From Galliscardovia ingluviei (GTDB lineage Bacteria > Actinomycetota > Actinomycetes > Actinomycetales > Bifidobacteriaceae): DNA of 64,000 bases. Shown in pieces: positions 57,201-64,000 of the stretch (position 1 is the stretch's first letter; each line of letters opens with the position of its first letter). The notes under the pieces are model-generated. The model saw only the letters and a list, made by a program, of their open reading frames with translations. It made no database searches and had not been told where the DNA came from. The stretch is taken from NCBI RefSeq assembly GCF_014635685.1, contig NZ_BMDH01000005.1, positions 32,359 to 96,358 on the forward strand. Direction: 5' to 3'. Made by a program: the position numbers and the translations under genes.

Positions 57201-57882
57201 TGCTAAAGAACCAGGATTGCGTAAGTTCCTGCGTCATGTGCGTATTGTTGATTTGGACGAACTCAGTGCAGCTACGGCAACCGATTGCATTATTACATTT
57301 GGTTTTGCTCCAACTTCACATGGCCGATTGATGCAGCAGTTCGATGAGCTTGATGCTGCCGGAAGCGATAAAATGTTGCTGGATGCGCTGGCTACAGCAA
57401 GCAACCGTGTAGATATTATTTCTGCGTTTGGTAGCAATGACTTGGATGATGAACGGTTGCGCCAAGCGGGACCACAATTGATGAAGCAGCTTCTGCAATG
57501 GTGTGAGCATCTAGAAACTGCAATCGTGCCTCAAGCTATTGCTCAGCATGAGGATACGGATGCACTGCTTACTGATTTGGCAGATCGTATTCGTGCACGA
57601 GGCCTTCAAGTGCAGCTAAATTATGGTTTTGAGCACGGCATGCGTATCCCAATGGTGGTTGGTTTGCCAGATAAACCTCCAGTTTTGGCTATTGTTACTG
57701 ACGATAATCGATTCATGGCTGTAGCTTCTACACGTCGTAGGCATCGTTTTAACAAAGACGATTTAGAGTTGCTAGGCTGGTCTGTGCTTGATGTGTGGAG
57801 TGTGGCAGCATTCGTCAATCCAGATAAAGAAGTTGATCGCGTAGTTTCGCGTATGGCCAAGCTCGTAGGAGATGAGCAATAG
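54277..57882 (+). CDS. Helicase/nuclease-like protein with degenerate active sites
   Basis: A 1201-aa cytosolic protein. Its order of parts recalls superfamily 1 helicases with a C-terminal Vsr/MTES_1575-like nuclease. The N-terminal domain (~1-255) is followed by a RecA-like fold where Walker A should be, which reads VDLPDARRSASVAAAIASRV (no GKT). A long helical insert (~370-780) follows. Motif II/III-like VAIIDACSHMDPIELLSVL (~830) has Cys/Ser in place of the DExx pattern. A second RecA-like part comes next, then the nuclease-like end LAIVTDDNRFMAVASTRRRHR...LELLGWSVLDVWS without the usual ECDG. Likely a pseudoenzyme scaffold or sensor. The small next gene starts in its stop codon (TAGTG). 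Confidence 0.75.
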   Translation: MSEQSLQQIRQWREQYRQKNGASPLEDITQLDAQLDLTHAHPSGIAQLFASGHVQLQSLFRDSGMLKSSQHRLQRVLEDSIAVESATGYAQLSLASGIATWKDHAMPLLLYPVAVVRDTDRDTLAHAQIRFIAAPSFNPAFIEAMHRNGVNIDANQLLDSSQYADNAPEVSALISKVNSIVGSAVDSFVVDRQMIVGCFMRPATLFLQESDHIIERIAQGKTGSDVLDALAGDEQAAGYLSSYPVAQYAPFDSDPHDELEIGDVDNVTRYAANIASSGASAFVDLPDARRSASVAAAIASRVVMNGRTVLYVPAVAEHKRAFTRFLKHHELNNIVVDVADPACNSTIDHQLIAAVGYQAGTASSHFDQLADELVGVRARLTKYLGDLHGKNSEWGVSAYETIQNLARISAMDTHPSTHVRLSANTARAIGNHLDEWSKKLVRAGELGEFTISPDDTAWYRASLYSDQDAIAAYQRVVRLLDTLLPTLRNQIRSVVETCGFAVPNDIQEWGRQVSVLKNLRRVLDVFQPQIFERDIQSLIRATVPKEQRKTQDGNMGFWERRRLIKEAKSMLRVGAHVEDLHEALIVVDRQAGQWRQCVPHGGWPVLPPKLNDILETNDALVADLTSLNTVLATTPKGAALETVSFMDLEQRLRALFDDHKALDTLPERSRLEREFKNQGLTELVDDLRNRHVSTQEVAGELQLSWWTTVFELIVHASAVIANQDGSVLSAASERFAQVDSEHVASVGPMISQEMTKRLSELLYSRSHEANQLHTLLAAPAPVSLGRLRRDYPKIMSATKPIMVATPAALVAGTPMMHMADVAIIDACSHMDPIELLSVLMRANQVIVLAHKETISSPAIARLTSMLRQLRLDERPVRRDVRLANFLSAHGYGPVVVPLSPVSQQTVTYTRVHTTGVPSQIAGIVDTNKAEIDVVVDAVRTRAQSFTIVPAAYLLTIVTFSHAHRHRIGAELKAVSAKEPGLRKFLRHVRIVDLDELSAATATDCIITFGFAPTSHGRLMQQFDELDAAGSDKMLLDALATASNRVDIISAFGSNDLDDERLRQAGPQLMKQLLQWCEHLETAIVPQAIAQHEDTDALLTDLADRIRARGLQVQLNYGFEHGMRIPMVVGLPDKPPVLAIVTDDNRFMAVASTRRRHRFNKDDLELLGWSVLDVWSVAAFVNPDKEVDRVVSRMAKLVGDEQ

Positions 57883-58088
57883 TGGCTGAACGTAAAGCAC
57901 ATAAGCGTGTAGTGCGCCGTGGTACTGAGCGTGCTGGCGATGATGGTAGTTTAGCAGCTCATGAGGCTACCGATTATTCGCAAGACCCGGAAGTGCTGCG
58001 TGAGCACTACAGTAAATCAAATGATGACGATCAGCGTATTTTAGGTGAGCTACCTCCTCACTGGGCAGTGTTTAACACGAAACACTAA
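57882..58088 (+). CDS. 68-aa protein, last gene of the FHA operon
   Basis: Starts at GTG sharing a G with the preceding stop (TAGTG). Basic N-terminus (ERKAHKRVVRRGTER), then acidic (EATDYSQDPEVLREHYSKSNDDDQ), ending LPPHWAVFNTKH. No domain recognised. Its tight coupling points to a shared role with the FHA and pseudo-helicase proteins. Confidence 0.75.
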   Translation: MAERKAHKRVVRRGTERAGDDGSLAAHEATDYSQDPEVLREHYSKSNDDDQRILGELPPHWAVFNTKH

Positions 58089-58110
58089 CGCGAAGCATTA
58101 GCGCGAGACA

Positions 58111-58935
58111 TTAGCGCGAGGCAGCAATAATAAACGCGGATCCCTGCTCTTGCGCTCGTACGAGGGCGAGAGCTTGTGATGCCGGTAGCGCTACATCGAC
58201 ACTGAGACTATAGTGTCGACTATCGGTATCAAAAAGTGATAGTGGCGAGCTGGCGCTATCTTCTACTGCATTGTCTTTTGCTTTCGTATGGCGAATAGCG
58301 CTGATAAGAGCATGATCGCTCACAGTGCATGAATTTTGTGTTTGATTCGCTTGACTTTCCTGCTGTGTCTGCTCATTATTCGCTTCTGATGTATCGTTAT
58401 TTGCAGTCGTATCAGTACTTGCATCTGTGGTCTGCTGATTTAGGATAGATTCTGCCGGGCATTGAGTACTCAGTATTTGCGCTGTGTCGCCTACGCTGAT
58501 ATCAGCGGGCATGCTGGCGGGCTGTATGGATACTGTGGTGTGTCCGTTTGGCACTTGCGGAGTTTTTGTTAATGAAGAAGCTAGTAGAGGTTCACCCTGA
58601 GTAATAGGAGTTCTGGCTACTAGGCCTATGGCTTTATCAGCTTTGGCGATAATATGGCGTGATACTGTTGATGCTGCAATATTGGTAACAGTAACATCTT
58701 CAGCAGTGAGCACACGACCTTGGACAATATCACGCGCAGCAATCACTACGGAATTTGATTGAGTTCGTGTTGCAATAGTAAATAACAGGCAGCACATGAG
58801 CACTACAGCACTCAAAGCACACAGTGTGCGACGTATGATTTCACGACGAAATCGAGAAGCAGCAATATCAACATAATCGTTATCTGCAATAGTGTGATGC
58901 TGTTTGCTGTAGTTTGTGCCCAATATGCGTTTCAT
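58111..58935 (-). CDS. SAF-domain membrane protein (CpaB/RcpC-like)
   Basis: A 274-aa protein. A basic cytosolic N-terminus (FRREIIRR) is followed by one membrane helix (LCALSAVVLMCCLLFTIA), then the SAF domain (~65-125) with VVIAARDIVQGRVLTAEDV and GLVARTPITQGEPLLAS. An acidic/Gln linker (~170-215) and a C-terminal part follow. SAF domains occur in Flp pilus assembly CpaB and in antifreeze-like proteins; no pilus genes are nearby. The ATG at 58935 is taken; the open frame continues upstream through the fmdB region and is rejected. Confidence 0.75.
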   Translation of the reverse strand: MKRILGTNYSKQHHTIADNDYVDIAASRFRREIIRRTLCALSAVVLMCCLLFTIATRTQSNSVVIAARDIVQGRVLTAEDVTVTNIAASTVSRHIIAKADKAIGLVARTPITQGEPLLASSLTKTPQVPNGHTTVSIQPASMPADISVGDTAQILSTQCPAESILNQQTTDASTDTTANNDTSEANNEQTQQESQANQTQNSCTVSDHALISAIRHTKAKDNAVEDSASSPLSLFDTDSRHYSLSVDVALPASQALALVRAQEQGSAFIIAASR

Positions 58936-59011
58936 ACCACCATCTTGCCAAATCAAGACTGGCAGACCAAAGAAAAAGGGAGCTGTTATCAAACTACCCC
59001 CTACAAAACTA

Positions 59012-59027
59012 CCCCCTAATGAGGGGG
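59012..59027 (-). terminator. Terminator after fmdB
   Basis: CCCCCT/AGGGGG stem with a 4-base loop on either strand. A second copy of the CTACCCCCTA arm lies just beside it (58994-59003). Confidence 0.5.
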
Positions 59028-59050
59028 CATTTACGCTTCGAAACGTTGTA

Positions 59051-59236
59051 TTATTTTTTAGATGCGTCAGTGCGGTAGAAACCACTACCTTTAAATTCAA
59101 TAGAAGGAGCGGCATATACCTTGCGCACCTGTTCTTGCCCGCACTGAGGGCAGACAGTAATAGGGTCGTCAGTAAATGACTGTTGTTCAGTAAAATCATA
59201 TCCGCATGAACGGCAACGATAATGATAAGTAGGCAC
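59051..59236 (-). CDS. FmdB-family zinc-ribbon protein
   Basis: A 61-aa protein starting at GTG after GGAGG. N-terminal zinc ribbon PTYHYRCRSCGYDF...VCPQCGQ (CxxC...CxxC), then KVYAAPSIEFKGSGFYRTD, the FmdB tail. Function is ill-defined (putative regulator). In actinobacteria it often neighbours cyclo-ligase, SAF and mscL genes, as partly seen here. Confidence 0.93.
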   Translation of the reverse strand: MPTYHYRCRSCGYDFTEQQSFTDDPITVCPQCGQEQVRKVYAAPSIEFKGSGFYRTDASKK

Positions 59237-59390
59237 AGCAATCCTCCACACAAAAATAATCCGTTACATATCCTAGCGAATGCAATGACAAGTGCCAGAT
59301 AAGATTCCAAGAATATGCCGCACGCGCAATTTATACTCTCTGTGTTTTATATTTCAGGAACTCTTATACTATTGCAATCGCACTTTGAAA

Positions 59391-59450
59391 AATTGAGCAG
59401 TGAGTAATTGAATAGTAGGTAATCGAACAGTAAATAATTGAATAATTCAG
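59391..59450. repeat. 15-bp tandem repeat, four units
   Basis: Units of exactly 15 bases at 59391, 59406, 59421 and 59436, consensus AATTGAAYAGTARRT, diverged. It lies in the gap between fmdB and the cyclo-ligase 3' end. Confidence 0.75.
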
Positions 59451-59471
59451 CAGCGCTTGTGCACAGTACAG

Positions 59472-60059
59472 TCACTGCCATAGTTGTAATGATTGAGGAG
59501 TAAGTGCCCCTTGCACGCGAATATCATGTGATTGAGCAGGCAATGCAGTATTTACAACTTCCCAAGGCCATACCATAGTTACTATAGGAGCTTGCTGTTG
59601 CTTGTACAGTAAAGCGCGGTCGTACCAGCCGCCTCCACGACCTAACCGCACGCCATGATGATCGACGGCCAGCCCTGCTGTAATAATGCAATCCGCCTGA
59701 CCTAAGGCCTCACCAGAAAGTACCTCAGTATCTGGTTCTAGCGGTCTCCAAGAAGCTCCAACTGATTGCAATATTGTATCGCTTCCAATTTGACTCCAAC
59801 CAATTTGCATTCCGGAACCTAGTCTTGGCACTAGCACATGCTTACCAAGCTCTAGTAGATGATGAATAAGGGGGAGCGTAGGCACTTCATTACCCATAGC
59901 CAGATATAAAGCAACACATTGAGCTTGGCTCAAATCTGCCCAAGTATCAGCATGAGCAATAACAGCTAGTCCTGCATCTTCTAACTCTTGAGGACTTATC
60001 GCTTTCCTTCGAACTAATAGTTGCTGGCGCAATTCCTGTTTTTCTAATTCCACACTCAT
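59472..60059 (-). CDS. 5-formyltetrahydrofolate cyclo-ligase
   Basis: Converts 5-formyl-THF to 5,10-methenyl-THF with ATP. It is 195 aa. N-terminal KQELRQQLLVRRKAIS with the ATP-contacting Lys/Arg, substrate region YLAMGNEVPTLPL, and the phosphate loop VRLGRGGGWYDRAL, which is the family signature. Adequate length and no defects. Confidence 0.94.
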   Translation of the reverse strand: MSVELEKQELRQQLLVRRKAISPQELEDAGLAVIAHADTWADLSQAQCVALYLAMGNEVPTLPLIHHLLELGKHVLVPRLGSGMQIGWSQIGSDTILQSVGASWRPLEPDTEVLSGEALGQADCIITAGLAVDHHGVRLGRGGGWYDRALLYKQQQAPIVTMVWPWEVVNTALPAQSHDIRVQGALTPQSLQLWQ

Positions 60060-60226
60060 ATCACATAATCTAAACGCATGTACCTATATTGCAGGTATCT
60101 GATTGCCGGATGCGGTGTGTGCTTGTGCTGTTGTTTCAAGGACCTGTGTTACTTACCTTACTATGTTTGAACTTGCACTGTTTGAACTATGTACGGCTTG
60201 TACTATGTGATGCGCACACTAGTATT

Positions 60227-60925
60227 ATGTTCCGAGTATTTTCCCGACTAGGTGCGACTCGTCATACTGATACACAGCATAGTGCGTTAGCATGGCAATT
60301 ACCCGATCCTTTTGATGCGCCTACTGGGCATCAACAATTGCGGTTACGTCCGATGCAACTGGCTGATTGGGAAGAATATAGTGAGCTGTGTGCCCGAAAT
60401 GCAGCATGGCTTGCACCATGGAAGTCTGGAAATCCAATTGATATGCCATCTATCGATGTGGAACAATGGATCGCCATCCAGCAGCGCGAATTACGAGAGG
60501 GACAAGGTGTGCAGCTGCTTATGGAGCATGGCGGTCAGATTGTTGGCAATATTTCACTGGGCGCTGTGGTGTATGGCTCTGTGCGCTCAGCAATGATTGG
60601 ATACTGGGTAGATCAAGCATGGGCTGGTCATGGTTTTGCTCCACTTGCTGTGGCAATGTTGACACAGTGGGCATTATGCGACAGTTTAGGACCGAAATTA
60701 CATCGTATTGAAATTGCTATTATTCCTACAAATCAGCGCTCGCATGAAGTAGTGCGTAAATTGGGGTTTACTTACGAGGGGACAATGCGCAATTATATGT
60801 ATGTCAATAATGCGTGGCGCGATCATGATATTTATAGTTGTCTTGCAGAAGATATAGTGCCCGCAACTGTAGATAGTGCGCAAGGTGGGAAGCATAATAT
60901 TTTAGCCAATCGACTATTGCAATAG
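60227..60925 (+). CDS. GNAT acetyltransferase (RimJ-like)
   Basis: A 232-aa N-acetyltransferase. LRLRPMQLADWEEY begins the fold. Acetyl-CoA loop is in GYWVDQAWAGHGFAPLAVAML and the C-terminal block HRIEIAIIPTNQRSHEVVRKLGF is typical of ribosomal-protein acetyltransferases. Substrate unknown. ATG 60227 is the first good Met before conserved sequence; the frame is open earlier without a credible start. Confidence 0.88.
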   Translation: MFRVFSRLGATRHTDTQHSALAWQLPDPFDAPTGHQQLRLRPMQLADWEEYSELCARNAAWLAPWKSGNPIDMPSIDVEQWIAIQQRELREGQGVQLLMEHGGQIVGNISLGAVVYGSVRSAMIGYWVDQAWAGHGFAPLAVAMLTQWALCDSLGPKLHRIEIAIIPTNQRSHEVVRKLGFTYEGTMRNYMYVNNAWRDHDIYSCLAEDIVPATVDSAQGGKHNILANRLLQ

Positions 60926-61023
60926 CAGTCTTTCATGCCGCATGCTATAGTTGCAAAACATAAATACGACACGCCAACACGACATGCCGTAAAACTTCAA
61001 AGGCGTACCCTAATGTAGTAGGC

Positions 61024-62346
61024 ATGAATCTTGATTCGCTTGCGAGTGTTGTGTTATGGGTGACTATTGCACTCGTAATCCTTGGTATCCAGCCTTGGAA
61101 AACATTCGCGGCGATGGGCAAAGCAATCGAACATCACGATGATCGATACTCAACAAGAATGCGTATAGTCAACGTAGATGAGTTGGGGTATATGGCTGCG
61201 TGTGATGATTGTGAGAAAGGAACCGCTATGCTTTCACCTACGAATGCATCAATTATGGATGATGTGTATGTGGCTCGTGTGCGAGCTGAACGTAGGAAAG
61301 CAATCGGTCGCAGGAGGATTCTCGTACTTGCCCTTGCGGTGATTACCGTAGTGACACTGGTAGTGGCTGTTGTTGCGCATTTTAGTCCAGCATTTGCTCT
61401 TATTCCTGCTGGATTAGAGGCGGCGGTGTTATGGCTAGGAGCGCGTGCGGCGAAGTCTGCTCGGGCATGGGAAGCTCGGGTTGCGCAAAGCCGTCAGCGT
61501 CAGCGTGAGCTACAGACACGTAATCAGGCACATTTGACTGCTCATGCGCCAGTAAGTGAACCATCTACATACAGCGGATCTGCATATCAGGATGATGTAC
61601 GTGAAGGTGTTCAGGTTCATGTTGAGGCTCAAGATGATGAGCTGGCAACTGATGTACTCTCCAGTGAGGCAATAGCTGGAACGATTGAACAGGCACGCCA
61701 AGATCGTGCGGCAGCATTACGTGCGCGCCGTGCTATGCAGTTGGCTTCACGGCAAGAAGCAACCTCTGATCGTGCTGGCAAACAGAATGCAGCGTTGGAT
61801 GAGCAACAACCATCTGCACAGTCTGCAGAGCATGCTAGAGACGCTGTTGAGTCTGAACAAACAGTTGCGAATACGAATAATGCAGCAGCTGATGTTCAAG
61901 AGCAAGAAGTGACTCAAGGAAGTGCTGCTCAGGGTCAAGATCGTGTTGATGACAATACGCACGAGTTGGCTAGTATTCAGCCTGCGCACGCGCTTGATGC
62001 TTTTGAAATGGCAGTCAATCAAGATCTTATTTCATTCTCGCTTGGCGCTCCACGTAATGGAGAAGACGTGCCAACTGCTGAGCCACAGAGCTTGCCTATT
62101 GTTTCTCTGAAGCAGGTTGCTCAGGCGGTACCGGTAGATAGTGAAGAAGTTGCTGCTGTGGCACAAGAGCAAACTCAAGATGCTGATTCTGGTGTTGTTG
62201 ATGAAGCTGAAACAGCTTCTGAGGATGCTACTGAACACGCAGTAACAAATTCAGTGGCAGACCCTGTAGAAGTTGAAGTGCCTGCTGCGTCTGTGGAATC
62301 ATTAGGTGCCGATGTTGATGCAGTACTAGCTCGCCGTCGTAACTGA
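61024..62346 (+). CDS. Membrane protein with long acidic tail, unknown function
   Basis: A 440-aa protein. An N-terminal membrane helix (~6-25) is followed by a soluble loop with CDDCEKGTAML and a basic stretch (RAERRKAIGRRR). A hairpin of two helices comes next (ILVLALAVITVVTLVVAVVA, FALIPAGLEAAVLWLG), then a coiled-coil and an acidic Gln/Glu/Ala tail (~170-440) to ARRRN. It recalls septum- or wall-associated bifidobacterial proteins, but no domain is certain. ATG 61024 has only a weak AGTAGG. Confidence 0.7.
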   Translation: MNLDSLASVVLWVTIALVILGIQPWKTFAAMGKAIEHHDDRYSTRMRIVNVDELGYMAACDDCEKGTAMLSPTNASIMDDVYVARVRAERRKAIGRRRILVLALAVITVVTLVVAVVAHFSPAFALIPAGLEAAVLWLGARAAKSARAWEARVAQSRQRQRELQTRNQAHLTAHAPVSEPSTYSGSAYQDDVREGVQVHVEAQDDELATDVLSSEAIAGTIEQARQDRAAALRARRAMQLASRQEATSDRAGKQNAALDEQQPSAQSAEHARDAVESEQTVANTNNAAADVQEQEVTQGSAAQGQDRVDDNTHELASIQPAHALDAFEMAVNQDLISFSLGAPRNGEDVPTAEPQSLPIVSLKQVAQAVPVDSEEVAAVAQEQTQDADSGVVDEAETASEDATEHAVTNSVADPVEVEVPAASVESLGADVDAVLARRRN

Positions 62347-62412
62347 GCAGCGTTACAGAGTTTGTGAATTTGTGAAAATTCTGTTCTAAAGCACTTCGCC
62401 TGTGGCAAACTG

Positions 62413-62439
62413 TTAGCACTCGAGTTGGCAGAGTGCTAA
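62413..62439 (+). promoter_or_regulatory. CIRCE element (HrcA operator) of groES
   Basis: TTAGCACTC-N9-GAGTGCTAA, a perfect match to the CIRCE consensus, 105 bases before groES. Heat-shock control by HrcA is expected. Confidence 0.97.
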
Positions 62440-62544
62440 ATTCGCGCTACCATATGTGTTAGCGCGTCAGGATACGCTATAGTGTTCGTCAGCCTCTATA
62501 GTGGTGTTCCAGCGTATAAGCACAACTACAAGAGGAGGCATACA

Positions 62545-62838
62545 GTGTCACTTGCACTCAAGCCGTTAGAAGACAAGATTGTTATTAAGCAAGACGAGGC
62601 AGAAACTCGCACTGCTTCTGGTTTGTATATTCCAGATAGCAATAAGGAAAAGCCACAGCAGGGTGAAGTACTTGCTGTAGGTCCTGGTCGTCGTGACGAC
62701 AAGGGCGAGCGTATTCCTATGGACGTTCAGGTTGGCGATAAGGTGCTGTATTCCAAGTATGGCGGCACCGAAGTCACTTACGGTGGAGAAGATTATCTGA
62801 TCGTTTCCGCTCGCGATATTTTGGCTGTGCTCGGCTAG
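62545..62838 (+). CDS. groES: Co-chaperonin GroES
   Basis: A 97-aa lid of the GroEL chamber. GTG start behind [32 protein letters not shown] with the mobile loop, and [12 protein letters not shown]. No groEL follows, as is usual in bifidobacteria. A CIRCE element lies upstream and a terminator downstream. Confidence 0.98.
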   Translation: MSLALKPLEDKIVIKQDEAETRTASGLYIPDSNKEKPQQGEVLAVGPGRRDDKGERIPMDVQVGDKVLYSKYGGTEVTYGGEDYLIVSARDILAVLG

Positions 62839-62919
62839 TATTGCATAAGTTGCGCATTGCATGTTTGTGTAATGCATAAGCGTGTAGAACGCTTTTATGT
62901 GATGCGTGGATATTTGATT

Positions 62920-62941
62920 AAGCTCACCTTAGGGTGGGCTT
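62920..62941 (+). terminator. Terminator after groES
   Basis: AAGCTCACC pairs with GGTGGGCTT (one G-T) followed by TTTTTAG. Confidence 0.8.
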
Positions 62942-63037
62942 TTTTAGTATCTGCATATTGTGTGAAATGCGTGTATAGAACTGTACTTTAGGGCAAAAGT
63001 ATATTACACTAAGGGGGTTGTTAGGGGGAACTACAAA

Positions 63038-63292
63038 ATGTTGGATTCGCATGTACTGAAACAATTGGAGCAGCTTGACGCCGTTGACTTTATTGATCGA
63101 CGTGGGCGCATTCACTATGCTCATTGGTTTGTGGGATATGCTCTTGATCAGTATGTGCAAGGCAAAGGTCCCAAGCAGATTTTTATTGAAGCAGGCTTTC
63201 CGGTAGAGATTATGGGGTATAAGCGGGTAGAGCGTGCTATGTCAAGGTGGAGAAAGACTGCTGGGATTGACGCGACACGCCATTTGCATTAG
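63038..63292 (+). CDS. 84-aa protein, possibly DNA-binding, unknown
   Basis: ATG with AGGGGG upstream. Short helical protein (LKQLEQLDAVDFIDRRGRI, then YVQGKGPKQIFIEAGFPVEIMGYKRVERAMSRW) whose second half has a helix-turn-helix-like helix-loop-helix spacing resembling transposase OrfA or small regulators. No transposase partner or inverted repeats are present. Function not established. Confidence 0.6.
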   Translation: MLDSHVLKQLEQLDAVDFIDRRGRIHYAHWFVGYALDQYVQGKGPKQIFIEAGFPVEIMGYKRVERAMSRWRKTAGIDATRHLH

Positions 63293-63346
63293 TCCGCATT
63301 GTGTGCTTTACTAGTCAAGTTGCCAGTTGCAGTAATGCAGCGGCAC

Positions 63347-63428
63347 GGCGGATTTCCCAAGCGGTCAAAGGGACCTGACTGTAAATCAGGCGCTTCGTGC
63401 TTCAGTGGTTCGAATCCACTATCCGCCA
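63347..63428 (+). tRNA. tRNA-Tyr (GTA)
   Basis: 82 bases with the long variable arm of a class II tRNA. Acceptor GGCGGAT/ATCCGCC, anticodon loop CTGTAAA, T-arm GTGGTTCGAATCCAC. Confidence 0.96.
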
Positions 63429-63429
63429 C

Positions 63430-63501
<72 letters not shown>

Positions 63502-63505
63502 CTCT

Positions 63506-63579
63506 GGCGGGGTAGCTCAGCTGGCTAGAGCGTACGACTCATAATCGTAAGGTCAAGAGTTCGAGTCTCTTCCTCGCTA
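63506..63579 (+). tRNA. tRNA-Met elongator (CAT)
   Basis: Acceptor GGCGGGG with CCTCGCT (two G-U), anticodon loop CTCATAA in ACGA/TCGT, T-arm AGAGTTCGAGTCTCT. The anticodon stem lacks the three G-C pairs of the initiator at 28.8 kb. Confidence 0.93.
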
Positions 63580-63621
63580 CTCATTCGGGGAACCGATAAC
63601 TAACTACTACAGAGGTGAATG

Positions 63622-63789
63622 ATGGCAAAAAGCGCCGATATCCGTCCAGGCATCACGCTGGCCTGCACCGAGTGCAAGGAGCGCAATTACATTACGACCA
63701 AGAATCGTCGTAACACTCCTGATCGTCTTGAGCTCAAGAAGTTCTGCGCCCGTTGCGGTAAGCAGACTCTCCATCGCGAGACTCGCTAG
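63622..63789 (+). CDS. rpmG: 50S ribosomal protein L33
   Basis: A 55-aa zinc-binding form. [18 protein letters not shown], then [22 protein letters not shown] (cysteines CxxC twice) and LHRETR. Two adjacent ATGs; the second (63622) gives the standard MAK start, AGAGG upstream. Last gene of the tRNA cluster, as commonly seen upstream of secE-nusG. Confidence 0.97.
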   Translation: MAKSADIRPGITLACTECKERNYITTKNRRNTPDRLELKKFCARCGKQTLHRETR

Positions 63790-63808
63790 TTAGCGATTAC
63801 AAACGTTG

Positions 63809-63834
63809 ACCCGACCATTGTGTCGGGTTTTTTT
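63809..63834 (+). terminator. Terminator after rpmG
   Basis: ACCCGAC pairs with GTCGGGT, loop CATTGT, then seven T. Confidence 0.85.
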
Positions 63835-63922
63835 GTTTTCCTGTATTTTGATTTAGTTTTTGAGTAGATACTTGGTATTATTTTCCTGTTAGATTCGTGA
63901 TATTTGCGGATTCTGGGGGTTG

Positions 63923-64000
63923 TGGTGAGACGGCGTGGTCTCGCTGGCATGGTGTTGAGCATTGTGGCTTGTGCTGTGTTGGTTGTTGTTGTGGTTGTTG
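63923..64000 (+). CDS. Start of a further gene, signal-peptide-like (cut by window end)
   Basis: A GTG (or the GTG one codon later) after CTGGGGG. The first residues RRRGLAGMVLSIVACAVLVVVVV read as a basic start and hydrophobic core of a signal or membrane segment. Product unknown. Confidence 0.5.

Noticed and set aside
58936..59310. Upstream extension of the SAF-domain gene in the same frame (with apparent membrane segments)
   Set aside because: It runs antisense-independent but in another frame through the fmdB gene and its terminator; fmdB has a real zinc ribbon and ribosome site, so the extension is a shadow.
63038..63292. Insertion-sequence OrfA
   Set aside because: No OrfB, no terminal inverted repeats and no target duplication around it.

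Overview
The window looks like chromosomal DNA of a low-GC member of the Bifidobacteriaceae (base composition mid-40s % GC by eye). Four things point there. Housekeeping genes are of actinobacterial type: Rho with a long Arg/Asp/Asn-rich N-terminus, an orphan GlnR-type regulator, NucS/EndoMS, GlgE, and groES without groEL beside it under a CIRCE element. Three surface proteins end in LAxTG sorting signals. There is a two-catalytic-domain alpha-amylase/pullulanase of the bifidobacterial kind. Many genes start with GTG, and TAGTG stop/start overlaps occur. The species cannot be fixed from the sequence; Alloscardovia, Scardovia or Gardnerella-grade organisms are candidates.

Layout. 1-2.4 kb: 3' part of rho and a chorismate mutase. 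2.6-3.7 kb: an unrecognised two-gene unit, a small secreted helical protein plus a cytosolic protein made of two copies of one domain. 3.8-11.4 kb: valS, a membrane-anchored peptide-type solute-binding protein, nth overlapping glnR, a polytopic membrane protein, and ppa. 11.7-16.5 kb: a secreted GH43-CBM6 arabinoxylan-active enzyme convergent with glgE. 17.4-20.8 kb: a copper module (csoR, a palindromic operator, and a cupredoxin/P1B-ATPase/YHS fusion). 21.1-23.6 kb: an LAxTG surface protein.

23.8-28.9 kb is an accessory, partly decayed island ending at an initiator tRNA. It holds the 5' stump of a cas9 gene, a HipA/CtkA-like kinase that has lost its metal-binding Asp, a 44-codon hydrophobic small gene next to a hairpin-rich gene-free stretch, a Fic toxin-antitoxin pair with a leaderless promoter, and a second Fic protein with an altered FIC motif and a small acidic partner.

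29.2-38.0 kb: metA followed by a 13-bp minisatellite, then the complete F1Fo-ATP synthase operon atpBEFHAGDC. 38.3-44.7 kb: nucS, an FKBP lipoprotein, an acidic membrane protein overlapping a lipoprotein gene, a thioredoxin-TPR co-chaperone and tRNA-Arg. 44.8-52.7 kb: the amylopullulanase, an SDR, and rplJ-rplL with an attenuator-like leader. 52.9-58.1 kb: a tight three-gene operon of an FHA protein, a 1201-aa protein that looks like a catalytically dead helicase/nuclease, and a 68-aa protein. 58.1-64 kb: SAF-domain protein, fmdB, 5-formyl-THF cyclo-ligase, GNAT, a membrane protein, groES, tRNA-Tyr/Thr/Met, rpmG and the start of one further gene.

Together, the carbohydrate genes (GH43 enzyme, amylopullulanase, GlgE) describe a plant-polymer and starch user that makes alpha-glucan. 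The best places to look for undescribed biology are the 2.6-3.7 kb pair, the 25.7-26.15 kb small-gene/structured-RNA locus and the FHA/pseudo-helicase operon.
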